Shown here piece after piece: positions 17,475 to 26,834 of a DNA stretch of 64,000 nucleotides (position 1 is its first letter; each line of letters opens with the position of its first letter). The DNA is from Quadrisphaera sp. INWT6 (lineage in GTDB: Bacteria > Actinomycetota > Actinomycetes > Actinomycetales > Quadrisphaeraceae): assembly GCF_015390235.1 (NCBI RefSeq), contig NZ_VUOH01000003.1, positions 62,001 through 126,000 on the forward strand, given 5' to 3'. The translations under genes and the position numbers were made by a program. Below the pieces are notes generated by a model that saw nothing but the letters and a program-made list of their open reading frames with translations, had not been told where the DNA came from and searched no databases.

Positions 17475-18479
17475 TCAGGAGCGGGCGAGGTCCGCGACGC
17501 CGATCATGCCCGCGTCGTTGCCGAGCTGGGCCGGCTCGAACGGGATGGCCGGGCGGTGCCCGCGCGCGGTGAGCTGGCGCGCGAAGGCCGCGCGGGCGGG
17601 CTCCAGCAGCAGGTCACCGGCCTCGGAGACGCCCCCGCCGATGATGATCATGGCGGGGTCGAGCGCGGCGACGATGCTCGCGGCCCCCTCGCCGATCCAG
17701 CGGCCCAGGTCGGCCAGCAGCTCGACCGCGGCGATGTCGCCCTCGGCGGCGGCCTGGGTGACGTGGGGCCCCTGGATGCCGTCGACGTCCCCGCCGGCCA
17801 GCTCCAGCAGGCGGGCCGCCAGCGGCGTCCCCCCGCGGGCGAGGTCGCGCGCCTCGCGCACCAGCGCCCGCCCCGAGGCGTACTGCTCCCAGCACCCGCG
17901 GTTGCCGCAGCCGCAGCGGTGGCCGTCGGGCACCACGCGCACGTGGCCCAGCTCGCCGGCGAAGCCCGCGGCGCCGCGCAGCAGCCGGTCGCCGATGACG
18001 ATGCCGCCCCCCAGGCCGGTGCCGATGGTCAGCAGCACGACGTCGTGGACGGACGCGCCGGCCCGGTCGCCCGAGCGGCCGGCGCCGTGGGCGAACTCGC
18101 CCCAGGCGGCGGCGTTGGCGTCGTTCTCGACCACCACGGGGAGCCCGAGGTGGCGCTCGAGGTCGGCCCGCAGGGGCTCGTCGCGCCAGGCGAGGTTGGG
18201 GGCGAAGGTCACCACGGAGCGCCCGGCGTCGACGAACCCGGCGGCGGCCACGCCCACGGCGGCGACGTCGTGCCCGCGGCGCAGCTCGGCGACCGCGTCG
18301 ACGACGGCGGCCTCGATGGCGGCCACGTCCGTGGCGGGGGTGGAGCGGCGGGTCCGGGCGAGGACGCGCCCCGTGCCGTCGACGACCCCCGCGGCGATCT
18401 TGGTGCCGCCGATGTCCACGCCGATGGTCGGGCGCAGCTCCGGCGAGCCGGGCGTGGACGGGGTCTCGCTGGTGCTCAC
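17475..18479 (-). CDS. ROK-family glucokinase
   Basis: A 334-residue cytosolic sugar kinase, probably phosphorylating glucose with ATP. The phosphate-binding loop is GVDIGGTKIAAGVVD near residue 19, the ENDANAAAWGE segment provides the catalytic Asp, and the ROK zinc/signature stretch is GHRCGCGNRGCWEQYASG. The lack of an N-terminal HTH rules out a ROK repressor. The GTG at 18479 has TAGCCT eight bases upstream, again leaderless. It lies divergent to fadD. Confidence 0.88.
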   Translation of the reverse strand: MSTSETPSTPGSPELRPTIGVDIGGTKIAAGVVDGTGRVLARTRRSTPATDVAAIEAAVVDAVAELRRGHDVAAVGVAAAGFVDAGRSVVTFAPNLAWRDEPLRADLERHLGLPVVVENDANAAAWGEFAHGAGRSGDRAGASVHDVVLLTIGTGLGGGIVIGDRLLRGAAGFAGELGHVRVVPDGHRCGCGNRGCWEQYASGRALVREARDLARGGTPLAARLLELAGGDVDGIQGPHVTQAAAEGDIAAVELLADLGRWIGEGAASIVAALDPAMIIIGGGVSEAGDLLLEPARAAFARQLTARGHRPAIPFEPAQLGNDAGMIGVADLARS

Positions 18480-18487
18480 GGTGCCGG

Positions 18488-18493
18488 AGGCTA
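18488..18493 (-). promoter_or_regulatory. Putative leaderless -10 for the ROK glucokinase
   Basis: TAGCCT on the minus strand lies eight bases before the GTG at 18479. Confidence 0.4.
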
Positions 18494-18549
18494 CCGGCCG
18501 TCCGGGTGCGGCGCCGCGCTGGCCAGCGGCGCCGCGGGGAGCCCCCGGC

Positions 18550-18555
18550 TAGGAT
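18550..18555 (+). promoter_or_regulatory. Putative -10 for fadD
   Basis: TAGGAT lies about 70 bases before the fadD GTG. Unlike its neighbours this gene would have a real 5' leader and a Shine-Dalgarno. Confidence 0.35.
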
Positions 18556-18623
18556 CGCAGCGGCTGCTCCAGCGCCGGTGCGGCCGGTGTGGCCAGAGCC
18601 ACGCGTCCCGCCCGAGGAGAGCT

Positions 18624-20447
18624 GTGATCGAGCGAGCCGAGCCCCTGGACGTGCAGGTCGACCCGTCGACCTCCATCACCGACCTGCTGGTCGAGGTCGC
18701 CGACGACGACCCGGGCCTGGCGCTCCTGGCGCGGCCCACCGGTGACGGGTGGGAGCACCTGTCGGCCGCCGACGTCGTCGCGCGGGTGCGCTCCCTGGCG
18801 GCCGGCCTGGCCGCCAGCGGCGTGGCCCCCGGAGACCGCGTCGCCCTGCTCAGCCGCACCCGGCTGGAGTGGACCCTGGCCGACCTCGCGATCTGGTGGG
18901 CCGGCGCGGTGACGGTCCCGGTCTACGAGACCTCGTCGGCGGAGCAGGCCGCGTGGATCCTGTCCGACTCCGGCTGCGTCGCGGCGGTCGTCGAGCAGCC
19001 GCGGCACGCCGCGCTCCTGGCCTCGGTCGCCTCCGAGGTGCCGGCGCTCGACCCGGCGCGCACCTGGGTCATCGACGACGGCGGCTTCGAGGCCCTGGAG
19101 GCGCTCGGCCGCGACCCGGGCCTGGCCGTGGGGGACGCCGAGCTGGAGCGCCGCCGCAGCGCGGTCACCGGCGCCGACCTCGCCACGATCATCTACACCT
19201 CCGGCACCACGGGGCGCCCCAAGGGCTGCCAGCTGACGCACGCGAACTTCGTCGTCCTGTCGCGCAACGCGGTCTCGGCGATCCCCGAGGTCTTCGGCCC
19301 GGGCGGCTCCACACTGCTCTTCCTGCCGCTGGCGCACGTCTTCGCGCGGTTCATCCAGGTGCTGAGCATCGCGGGGCGCACCACGCTGGCGCACACCGCC
19401 GACCCCAAGGACCTCACGCGTGACCTGGGCACCTTCAGGCCCTCGTACGTGCTCGCGGTCCCGCGCGTGTTCGAGAAGGTCTACGCCAGCGCCGAGCAGA
19501 AGGCGATCGAGGGCGGCAGGGGGAAGGTCTTCGCGAGGGCCGCGGCCGTCGCCGAGGCCCACAGCCGCGCCCAGGACGCCGCGCTCGGGGGCGGCCGCGG
19601 GCCGGGCCTGGCGCTGCGGGCCCAGCACGCGCTCTTCGACAGGCTCGTCTACTCCAAGCTCCGCGCCGTCCTGGGCGGGCGGGCCGAGCACGCCGTCTCC
19701 GGCGGCGGGCCGCTGGGAGACCGGCTCGGCCACTTCTTCAAGGGCGCCGGCATCCGCGTGCTGCAGGGCTACGGCCTCACCGAGACCACGGCCCCCACCA
19801 CGGTGAACCGCCCCGGGCACCTCAAGGTCGCCACCGTCGGCCGCCCGCTGCCCGGCACCTCGGTGCGCATCGCCGACGACGGCGAGGTGCTGCTCAAGGG
19901 CCCGCACGTGTTCTCCGGCTACTGGCACGACCCGGCCGCCGACGCCGAGGCCTTCGACGCCGAGGGGTGGTTCCGCACCGGCGACCTGGGCGCCCTGGAC
20001 GACGACGGCTTCCTGACGATCACCGGCCGCAAGAAGGAGATCATCGTGACGGCGGGCGGCAAGAACGTCGCCCCCGCCGTCCTGGAGGACCGGCTGCGCG
20101 CGCACCCGCTCATCAGCCAGGCGCTGGTGGTCGGCGACGCCCGCCCCTACGTGGCGGCCCTGCTGACCCTCGACGCCGACGTGCTGCCCGGGTGGCTGAG
20201 GGCCCGCGGGATGCCCGTCCTCGACGTCGCCGCCGCGGCCGCCGACCCGGGGGTGCGAGCAGTGCTGCAGGAGGCCGTCGACGCCGCCAACGCCGCCGTG
20301 TCCCGCGCGGAGCAGGTCAAGCGGTTCGCGGTGCTCACCGAGGACTTCACCGAGGCCAACGGCCTGCTCACCCCGTCGATGAAGCTGCGGCGCCGCGTGG
20401 TGCTCCGCGAGCGCGCCGACGACGTCGAGCGGCTCTACGCCGGCTGA
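18624..20447 (+). CDS. fadD: Long-chain fatty acid--CoA ligase (FadD15-like)
   Basis: A 607-residue AMP-forming acyl-CoA synthetase. The P-loop is IIYTSGTTGRPKG near residue 190. Further core motifs are GYGLTETT, the TGD of GWFRTGDLG, KEIIVTAGGKNVAP and the C-terminal catalytic Lys in LLTPSMKLRRR. It activates fatty acids for lipid synthesis or beta-oxidation. The GTG at 18624 is preceded by GAGGAGAG. The gene occupies the fadD15 position between plsC and pimB' in the conserved locus. Confidence 0.9.
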   Translation: MIERAEPLDVQVDPSTSITDLLVEVADDDPGLALLARPTGDGWEHLSAADVVARVRSLAAGLAASGVAPGDRVALLSRTRLEWTLADLAIWWAGAVTVPVYETSSAEQAAWILSDSGCVAAVVEQPRHAALLASVASEVPALDPARTWVIDDGGFEALEALGRDPGLAVGDAELERRRSAVTGADLATIIYTSGTTGRPKGCQLTHANFVVLSRNAVSAIPEVFGPGGSTLLFLPLAHVFARFIQVLSIAGRTTLAHTADPKDLTRDLGTFRPSYVLAVPRVFEKVYASAEQKAIEGGRGKVFARAAAVAEAHSRAQDAALGGGRGPGLALRAQHALFDRLVYSKLRAVLGGRAEHAVSGGGPLGDRLGHFFKGAGIRVLQGYGLTETTAPTTVNRPGHLKVATVGRPLPGTSVRIADDGEVLLKGPHVFSGYWHDPAADAEAFDAEGWFRTGDLGALDDDGFLTITGRKKEIIVTAGGKNVAPAVLEDRLRAHPLISQALVVGDARPYVAALLTLDADVLPGWLRARGMPVLDVAAAAADPGVRAVLQEAVDAANAAVSRAEQVKRFAVLTEDFTEANGLLTPSMKLRRRVVLRERADDVERLYAG

Positions 20448-20483
20448 GGGGCCGGCGCGGCGGCTGGCCGCGGTGCGGCCGCG

Positions 20484-21662
20484 TCAGCGGGGCTCGAGCA
20501 GCACCGCCAGCTCGTCGACCCGCTCCTGCCAGCCCCACGCGCTCCGCACCCAGGCGCGTCCGGCGGCCCCGACCTCGCGCGCCCGGTCGGGGTCGCCCAG
20601 GAGCCCCGCGACGGCCTGCGCCACGTCGTCGACGTCGCGCCCGTCGACGAGGACACCGGTGACGCCGTCCTGCACGGCGTCGGGGGCGCCTCCGGATCGC
20701 CCGACCACCACGGGCAGGCCGCTCGCGGCCGCCTCGAGGAAGACGATGCCGAGGCCCTCGGTCTCGAGCCCCCCGCGCAGGTCGCGGCAGGGCATCGCGA
20801 AGACGTCGCCGGCGGCGTAGGCGGCCGCCAGGCCCCCGGCGGGCGCGCGGCCGGCGAGGACCACGTGCTCCTGCAGCCCGAGCTCGGCGACGAGGCGCTC
20901 CAGGCGCGCCCGCCGCGGCCCGACGCCGACGAGCACGAGGGCGGCGCCGGGGACCGCCGCCCTCACGGCCGGCAGGGCGCGCACGAGGACGTCCTGCCCC
21001 TTGCGCTCCACCAGCCGCGAGACGCACAGCACCACCGGCCGGCCGGTCACGCCCCAGCGCTCGCGCATCTCGGCCGCGGCGGCGCGCACGGCGGGGTCGG
21101 TGGCGTCGAAGTCGCCGGCCTCGACACCGGGCGGCATCGAGGAGACGCGCTCGCGCAGCCGCCGGGGCAGGGCCGCGACGATGGGGGCCCCGGTGGCCTC
21201 GCCGAGCACCGTGACGGCGTCGTTGACGGCGACGATCCGCCGCAGGAGCGCGCGGGAGACCGGGAGCCGGGCCCACCACACCTCGTGGCCGTAGGTGGTC
21301 GCGGCGGTGCGCCGCACACCGGCGCGCCGCAGGGCGGGGGCGAGCAGGCCCAGCGGCGCCGCGGCGCCGAACCACGCCCGGTCGCAGCCGTGCTCGCGGG
21401 CGGTGGCGGCGACCCGCCGCGCGAGCGCGGGCGTGGGCAGGAGCAGGCGGGCGGGGTCGCGCACGACGACGACGCCCTGCGCGGCCAGCTCGGCGTCCAC
21501 CTCGGCCTGGGCGGCGGCGCCCGCGGCGTCGCCGTCCTGGCGCTTGGTGTGGACGACGACGCGGCCGGGCAGCCGGCGAACCACCTCGAGCACGAAGCTC
21601 TCGATGCCCCCCGCCCGCGGGGGGAAGTCGTTCGTGACCACGAGGGTCGCACCGCTGCTCAT
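20484..21662 (-). CDS. pimB: GT4 mannosyltransferase, PimB'-like (phosphatidylinositol mannoside synthesis)
   Basis: A 392-residue GT-B glycosyltransferase. The N-terminal TLVVTNDFPPRAGGIESFV and C-terminal EX7E motif (EGLGIVFLEAAASGLP) are those of PimB', which adds the second mannose to PIM1 at the inner membrane face using GDP-mannose. Donor-site residues appear in VSRLVERKGQDVL. The ATG at 21662 is chosen since GGTGGAG lies upstream and the family starts there; a GTG at 21707 would add 15 residues. The position next to fadD matches the Rv2187/Rv2188c order. It implies a PIM-containing envelope. Confidence 0.85.
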   Translation of the reverse strand: MSSGATLVVTNDFPPRAGGIESFVLEVVRRLPGRVVVHTKRQDGDAAGAAAQAEVDAELAAQGVVVVRDPARLLLPTPALARRVAATAREHGCDRAWFGAAAPLGLLAPALRRAGVRRTAATTYGHEVWWARLPVSRALLRRIVAVNDAVTVLGEATGAPIVAALPRRLRERVSSMPPGVEAGDFDATDPAVRAAAAEMRERWGVTGRPVVLCVSRLVERKGQDVLVRALPAVRAAVPGAALVLVGVGPRRARLERLVAELGLQEHVVLAGRAPAGGLAAAYAAGDVFAMPCRDLRGGLETEGLGIVFLEAAASGLPVVVGRSGGAPDAVQDGVTGVLVDGRDVDDVAQAVAGLLGDPDRAREVGAAGRAWVRSAWGWQERVDELAVLLEPR

Positions 21663-21720
21663 CTGCTGCTCCACCTGCTGGTCCGTCGGCTCGTCGGTGC
21701 TCCGCACCGGCCGGGCGGGG

Positions 21721-23310
21721 TCACCCGGCGAGGTCCACGAGCTCGGCGCGCCACAGTGCCAGCACCCCGGCGCGGTCGGTGCCCAGGGTGCTGCTGAGGG
21801 CGGCGTCGAGGGCGGCGTCGGCGTCGGTGGCGCTGTCGGTGGCGCCGTCCGTGGCGCCGTCGGTGGCGCTGCTGGGCGGTGCGGCCGCGCCGTCCGGGAG
21901 CGGGTCGCGCGAGGCGGCCCGGTACAGCTCGACCACGGCGTCGTCGCCGTAGCGGCGGGCCAGCGCGTCGACGGCGAGCCAGGCGCCGGAGTAGGCGGGA
22001 CCGATGTCGCGGCTGCGCTCGGGGTCGAAGTCCGCAGCCGTGGGCAGCGCGCTCGGGGGGCCGTCGGCGCGCACCTGCCGGAGCAGGTCGGTCGCCACCA
22101 CCTGCCGCGACAGGCCGGTGCCCTGGTAGCCGACCCAGTCGGCGAAGCCCTCGGAGAACCACAGCGGCACCGCGCGCACCGCGCCGGAGCGCGTGGCCAC
22201 GTGGGTCAGCTCGTGGGTCAGCACCACCCGCTGCCCCACGGGGGCGAGCTGCCCGAACCCCCGCGGGTTGACCACCACGTGGTCGCCGCGGGTGGCGCCC
22301 TCGCCGCCGACCAGCTCCCCGGTCGTCACGGCGGCGATCTGGCCCAGCCCGGCGTCGTCGTCGCGGCCGAGCAGCGCGGCCATCTGCGCCTGGTCGGCGG
22401 GGACCTCCACCACGGTGCGCCGGGGCCAGGAGGTGCCCCACACGGCGTCGACGCCCTCGGCGGCGGGGGTGGTGACCTCCGCCGTGCGCTCCAGGGCCTC
22501 GCGGTCGGCGGTGCCGAGCACGACGGCGCGCTCGGTGGTGAGCACGTCGACGGCGCCGAGGTCCCACAGGTCGGGCACCGTCTCGCCGTCGCCGTCGTCG
22601 ACGACCGCCCAGCCGGCGCCGGCCGGCACCACCGTCAGGTCCTGCTGGCGGCGGACGGGGTCGTCACCGGCGCCGTCGACCGACCACACCAGCGTGGTGC
22701 GGGCCACCCAGCTGCCCTCGGGCAGCTGCTGGGCGCGGGCGTCGGCCAGGGCCGGCCCGCTGCCGGTCACCTGCCAGGACCAGCTGCCCAGCGGCACCGG
22801 CTCGAGGCGGTCGAAGACCCCGGCGGTGCGCTCCCGGTAGGCGTCGAGGGCCGCCTGAGCCCCCGTGGCGACGTTGCCGTCGCCCCCGACCGCGGCCAAC
22901 CAGCCGGCGCGGTCGCGCGCCAGCAGCGCGGAGGCGCGCTCGTCGAGGAGGGCCTGCACGGCCCGCGCGGCCGAGGGCGCTCCGGCGTCGGAGGCGCCGC
23001 CCGCCGACGGGCTGCCGGCGCCGTCCCCGGTGCTCAGGGCCAGCGGCGCCGCGTCCCGGGCGGTCGGCAGGGAGCCGAGCAGCCGGGGACCCACCAGCAC
23101 CGACAGCGCGACGACGGCGACCAGCACGCCCGCCAGCGCGACGCCCGCGCCGCCCCGGCGGGCCGCTGCCCACCTCCGGGGCGCCCGGCGCGCCGAGCGG
23201 CGCCGCCCCCGCTCGGCGCGCAGGTCCGAGCGGCGGGGGAACGGGCTCTGCTCGACGTCGCCCGCGGCGTCGTCCCCACCCGCGCCGTGCGCGAGGTGCC
23301 TGCCCCCCAC
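21721..23310 (-). CDS. Membrane-anchored gluzincin-type metallopeptidase-like protein
   Basis: A 529-residue protein with a basic cytoplasmic N-terminus, one transmembrane helix (about residues 55-75, GVALAGVLVAVVALSVLVG) and a large extracytoplasmic region. An NTF2-like/nuclear-factor domain seems to span about 105-240. The peptidase part has HELTHVATR and, some 20 residues on, WFSEGFADWVG, which supply the HExxH histidines and the third Glu ligand of gluzincins. The C-terminus holds a short TDGA/TDSA repeat. It is probably a cell-surface protease or a wall-associated factor, target unknown. A TAGCAT hexamer six bases before the GTG suggests a leaderless start. Confidence 0.72.
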   Translation of the reverse strand: MGGRHLAHGAGGDDAAGDVEQSPFPRRSDLRAERGRRRSARRAPRRWAAARRGGAGVALAGVLVAVVALSVLVGPRLLGSLPTARDAAPLALSTGDGAGSPSAGGASDAGAPSAARAVQALLDERASALLARDRAGWLAAVGGDGNVATGAQAALDAYRERTAGVFDRLEPVPLGSWSWQVTGSGPALADARAQQLPEGSWVARTTLVWSVDGAGDDPVRRQQDLTVVPAGAGWAVVDDGDGETVPDLWDLGAVDVLTTERAVVLGTADREALERTAEVTTPAAEGVDAVWGTSWPRRTVVEVPADQAQMAALLGRDDDAGLGQIAAVTTGELVGGEGATRGDHVVVNPRGFGQLAPVGQRVVLTHELTHVATRSGAVRAVPLWFSEGFADWVGYQGTGLSRQVVATDLLRQVRADGPPSALPTAADFDPERSRDIGPAYSGAWLAVDALARRYGDDAVVELYRAASRDPLPDGAAAPPSSATDGATDGATDSATDADAALDAALSSTLGTDRAGVLALWRAELVDLAG

Positions 23311-23316
23311 CCCGCG

Positions 23317-23322
23317 ATGCTA
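23317..23322 (-). promoter_or_regulatory. Putative leaderless -10 for the anchored metallopeptidase
   Basis: TAGCAT on the minus strand lies six bases before the GTG at 23310. Confidence 0.5.
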
Positions 23323-23403
23323 GGTGGACCCCGGCCCGGCCGCGGGCGGTTCGCGGGCGGAGCCGGACGGAACGGGACGGACCGGGCTGTCGGTGGGCGC
23401 GCC

Positions 23404-23409
23404 TAGCGT
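23404..23409 (+). promoter_or_regulatory. Putative leaderless -10 for the DnaQ/GIY-YIG gene
   Basis: TAGCGT lies seven bases before the GTG at 23417. Confidence 0.5.
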
Positions 23410-23416
23410 CCGCGGC

Positions 23417-25225
23417 GTGGCGCTCCCCTCCCCCACCACACCGTCCGCGGCACCCCGCGGGCACCAGCAGGCCAGCTTCGAGGAGCTCTGGTCGCACGCG
23501 GCCCCCGACGAGCCCGCCCCGGGCCTCCCGGCGGTGCCGCTGCACGAGGTCGACTTCGTCGTGGTCGACCTGGAGACCACCGGAGCCTCGGCGGCGACGT
23601 GCGCGATCACCGAGGTCGGGGCGGTGCGCGTGCGCGGGGGCGAGGTCGTCGCCGAGCTGGGCACCCTGGTGCGCCCCCCCGGGCCGATCCCGGCGGAGAT
23701 CACGGCGCTCACGGGCATCTCCGACGCGATGGTCGCCAGCGCCCCGACGATCGGGCAGGTGCTGGCGCCGCTGCTCGAGGTGGCCCGCGGCGCGGTGCTC
23801 GTCGCGCACAACGCCCCGTTCGACGTGTCCTTCCTGAAGGCCGCGTGCGCCGCCACCGGGCGGGAGTGGCCCGCGCCGCCCGTCGTCGACACCCTGCGGC
23901 TCGCCCGCGCCGTCCTGTCCCGGGGGGAGGTGCGCAACCACAAGCTGGGCACCCTGGCCGAGCACCTGTCGGCGCGGACCACCCCGACGCACCGCGCCCT
24001 CGACGACGCGCGCGCCACCGTCGACGTGCTGCACGCCCTGCTGGGCCGGGTCGGCTCCCTCGGGGTCACCGACCTGGCGGGCCTGGAGCAGCTGTGCGCC
24101 CGCGGGGGCGGCCGCGTCCCCGACGCCGTGCGCCGCAAGCGGACCCTCGCCGACGGCCTGCCCTCGGCGCCGGGGGTCTACCTCTTCAAGGACGCGCGGG
24201 GGCGGGTGCTCTACGTGGGCACCAGCCGCGACCTGCGCGCGCGGGTGCGCAGCTACTTCACCGCCGCCGAGCGCCGCACGCGGATGGCGGAGATGGTGTC
24301 GCTGGCCACGAGCGTCACCCCGGTGGTCTGCGCCACGCCCCTGGAGGCCCAGGTGCGCGAGCTGCGGCTCATCGCCGAGCACGACCCGCACTACAACCGG
24401 CGCTCCCGCCGCCCCGACCGGCTGCCCTGGGTCAAGCTCACCGCCGAGGCCTACCCGCGGATGTCGGTGGTGCGGGAGGTCCGCGACGACGCGGCGGCGG
24501 GCGCCGCCTACGCGGGGCCGTTCTCCTCGGTGGGTGCCGCGCAGGCGGCGGTCGAGGCCCTGCAGGACGCGCTCCCCCTGCGCCGCTGCACCACCCGGCT
24601 CCCCCTGCGGCCGGCGGCCGGGGCCGCGGCCTGCGCCCTGGCCGAGATCGGCCGCTGCGGCGCGCCCTGCACGGGGGCGCAGACCCACGCCGACTACGCC
24701 GCCGTCAGCGCCCTGGCCCGCTCGGCGATGGTCGGCGACCCCACGCCCGTGCTGGCCGCCGCCCGCGGGCGCCTCGCCGAGCTCGTGGCGCTGGAGCGCT
24801 TCGAGGAGGCCGCGGCGGTGCGCGACAGGTCGCTCGCCTTCCTGCGCGGCGCCGCGCGCGCCCAGCGCCTGGCGCCCCTGGCGGCCGCCCCCGAGGTCGT
24901 GGCCGCCCGCCGCCGCCCCGGCGGCGGCTGGGAGCTGGTCGTCGTCCGCCACGGGCGGCTCGCCGGCACCACCACCACGCCGCCCGGTGCCGACCCGCGC
25001 CCCGCCGTGGACGCGCTGCGGGCCACCGCCGAGGTGGTGGCCCCGCCCGTGCCCCCCGAGCCCGCCTGCTCCGCCGAGGAGGCCGAGCGGGTCGCCGCCT
25101 GGCTCGAGGGCGACGGCGTGCGCCTGGTCTCCGTCGAGGGCACCTGGGCCTGCCCCGTGGCTGGGGCGGGGGCCTCCGGCGGGAGCGGCGCGCACGCCCC
25201 GACCGTCCTAGGCTCGGCGGTGTGA
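23417..25225 (+). CDS. DEDDh exonuclease / GIY-YIG endonuclease fusion (DnaQ-UvrC-like)
   Basis: A 602-residue two-nuclease protein. Residues about 40-215 are a DnaQ-type DEDDh 3'-5' exonuclease: DLETTG, the Asp in HNAPFDVSFL, and HRALDDARAT. Residues about 245-330 are a GIY-YIG nuclease (PGVYLFKDARGRVLYVGTSRDL). A UVR-like helical pair follows (LVALERFEEAAAVRDRSL). The UvrC C-terminal RNase H and HhH domains are missing, so this is not UvrC but resembles Cho fused to epsilon. Orthologues sit before trpD in other actinomycetes (Rv2191 type). It is probably a DNA repair nuclease. Confidence 0.88.
   Translation: MALPSPTTPSAAPRGHQQASFEELWSHAAPDEPAPGLPAVPLHEVDFVVVDLETTGASAATCAITEVGAVRVRGGEVVAELGTLVRPPGPIPAEITALTGISDAMVASAPTIGQVLAPLLEVARGAVLVAHNAPFDVSFLKAACAATGREWPAPPVVDTLRLARAVLSRGEVRNHKLGTLAEHLSARTTPTHRALDDARATVDVLHALLGRVGSLGVTDLAGLEQLCARGGGRVPDAVRRKRTLADGLPSAPGVYLFKDARGRVLYVGTSRDLRARVRSYFTAAERRTRMAEMVSLATSVTPVVCATPLEAQVRELRLIAEHDPHYNRRSRRPDRLPWVKLTAEAYPRMSVVREVRDDAAAGAAYAGPFSSVGAAQAAVEALQDALPLRRCTTRLPLRPAAGAAACALAEIGRCGAPCTGAQTHADYAAVSALARSAMVGDPTPVLAAARGRLAELVALERFEEAAAVRDRSLAFLRGAARAQRLAPLAAAPEVVAARRRPGGGWELVVVRHGRLAGTTTTPPGADPRPAVDALRATAEVVAPPVPPEPACSAEEAERVAAWLEGDGVRLVSVEGTWACPVAGAGASGGSGAHAPTVLGSAV
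25209..25214 (+). promoter_or_regulatory. Putative internal leaderless -10 for the RAM-domain gene
   Basis: TAGGCT lies seven bases before the GTG at 25222, inside the last codons of the upstream nuclease gene. The small gene could therefore be expressed alone. Confidence 0.45.
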
Positions 25226-25503
25226 TCACCGCCATCGTCCACGTCGACGTCGAGGTCTCCCGCGTGCCGGAGGCCGCCCAGGCCATCGCCGACCTGGAGG
25301 GGGTGAGCGAGGTCTACTCCGTCACGGGTGACACCGACCTCGTGGTGCTGGTGCGCGTGCGCCAGCAGGAGGCCCTCGCCGACGTCATCGCCGACCGCAT
25401 CGGCAAGGTCGACGGCGTCCGGGCCACCCGGACGTACCTCGCCTTCCGCACCTACTCCCAGCACGACCTCGAGGCGGCCTTCGCCCTCGGCGCCGAGGAC
25501 TGA
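25222..25503 (+). CDS. Free-standing RAM (Lrp/AsnC ligand-binding) domain protein
   Basis: A 93-residue protein with only the alpha/beta ligand-binding domain of Lrp/AsnC regulators: AIVHVDVEVSRVPEAAQAIADLEGVSEVYSVTGDTDLVVLVRV, then a conserved YLAFRTYSQHDLE tail. There is no DNA-binding HTH. Such stand-alone RAM proteins form pentamers or decamers that bind amino acids and may modulate full-length Lrp proteins. The gene overlaps the nuclease stop (GTGA) and precedes convergent trpD, which makes an amino-acid-sensing role attractive but unproven. Confidence 0.82.
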   Translation: MITAIVHVDVEVSRVPEAAQAIADLEGVSEVYSVTGDTDLVVLVRVRQQEALADVIADRIGKVDGVRATRTYLAFRTYSQHDLEAAFALGAED

Positions 25504-25603
25504 CGGCCCCCCCCCCACCCGAGCCCGACGCCCCGGAGCCGTCAGAGCCGTCTGAGATGTCAGGGCCGTCGGGGCGCGGCCGGGCCGGCGCGGTCGTCGG
25601 GCC

Positions 25604-26707
25604 TCAGGAGGCGGTGGCGGCGGTCCAGCGCTCCAGCACCGCTGCGGCGGCGCCGCTGTCCACGGAGGCGGCCGCCACGGCCAGCTGGCGGTGGACCGCC
25701 TCGTGCAGGTCCTCCGCGTCGGCGCCCCCGGCCGTCGGACCGGCGCCGTCCGCCAAACCGTCCGCGGCGACCAGGGCCGCGGCGGCGTTCAGCAGCACCG
25801 CGTCGCGCACCGGCCCGCGGCGGCCGCCGAGCAGGTCGCGCGCCACTGCGGCGTTGTGAGGTGCGTCACCGCCCTGCAGGTCGGCCAGGGTCGCCGGCGG
25901 CAGGCCCAGGGCGGCCGGGTCGAGGGAGAGCTCCTCGACGCCGCCGCGCGCCACCCGCCACACCGTCGAGGGCCCGCTGGTCGTCAGCTCGTCGAGGCCG
26001 TCGTCGCCGCGGAAGACCAGGGCGCTGGTGCCCCGGCCGGCGAGCACGCCCGCCACGAGGGGGGCCAGGCGGGCGTCGGCCACGCCGATCGCCGCGGCCC
26101 CGGGACGGCCGGGGTTGGTCAGCGGCCCCAGCACGTTGAACGCGGTGGGCACGCCCAGCCCGGACCGCGCCTCGGCGGCGTGGCGGAAGGCGGGGTGGAA
26201 GACCCGGGCGAAGGCGAAGGTGATGCCGACCTCGCCGGCGACCTCACCCACCCGGGAGGCGGGCAGGTCGAGGCGGACCCCCAGCTCCTCCAGCAGGTCG
26301 GCCGAGCCGCACAGCGACGACGCCGCCCGGTTGCCGTGCTTGACCACCGTGCGGCCGGCGCCCGCCACCACGAGGGCCGCCATCGTCGAGATGTTGACGG
26401 TGCCGACGCCGGTGCTCGACCGGTCGCCACCGGTCCCCACGACGTCGACCGCGGCCGCGACCGGGCCGGCGCTCGCGGGCAGCCGCAGGGGGACGGCGTG
26501 GGCGAGCATCTCGTCGGCGAGCCCGGTGAGCTCCGCCACGGTCTCGCCCTTGGCGCGCAGCGCCACGAGGAAGCCGGCGAGGGCCACCGGGGGCGCCTCC
26601 CCGGCCATCACGCGCGCCATGGCCCAGGCGCTGTCCGCGGCCTCCAGGTGCTGACCTGCGACGAGGGCCGAGATGAGGCCGGGCCAGGAGCGCGCGTCGG
26701 GTGCCAC
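25604..26707 (-). CDS. trpD: Anthranilate phosphoribosyltransferase
   Basis: A 367-residue enzyme of tryptophan synthesis joining anthranilate to PRPP. The PRPP loop is [18 protein letters not shown] near residue 90, followed by the [18 protein letters not shown] block and a Mg-binding DDGLDEL. The N-terminal helical domain ([26 protein letters not shown]) is complete. The GTG at 26707 gives a normal length. No other trp gene is adjacent, which matches the solitary trpD of this locus in actinomycetes. Confidence 0.92.
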   Translation of the reverse strand: MAPDARSWPGLISALVAGQHLEAADSAWAMARVMAGEAPPVALAGFLVALRAKGETVAELTGLADEMLAHAVPLRLPASAGPVAAAVDVVGTGGDRSSTGVGTVNISTMAALVVAGAGRTVVKHGNRAASSLCGSADLLEELGVRLDLPASRVGEVAGEVGITFAFARVFHPAFRHAAEARSGLGVPTAFNVLGPLTNPGRPGAAAIGVADARLAPLVAGVLAGRGTSALVFRGDDGLDELTTSGPSTVWRVARGGVEELSLDPAALGLPPATLADLQGGDAPHNAAVARDLLGGRRGPVRDAVLLNAAAALVAADGLADGAGPTAGGADAEDLHEAVHRQLAVAAASVDSGAAAAVLERWTAATAS

Positions 26708-26834
26708 GGAGGATCACCCTGCCAGGTGCGGCAGGGCCCCGGCCCAGCCCGCCCCCAGGCGGCCGTGATCGAGTCGTGACCGCGGGTCGCGGCTCCCGGC
26801 GGGTCCCGACCCCCGGTCCGTCACCGGCGGACCC

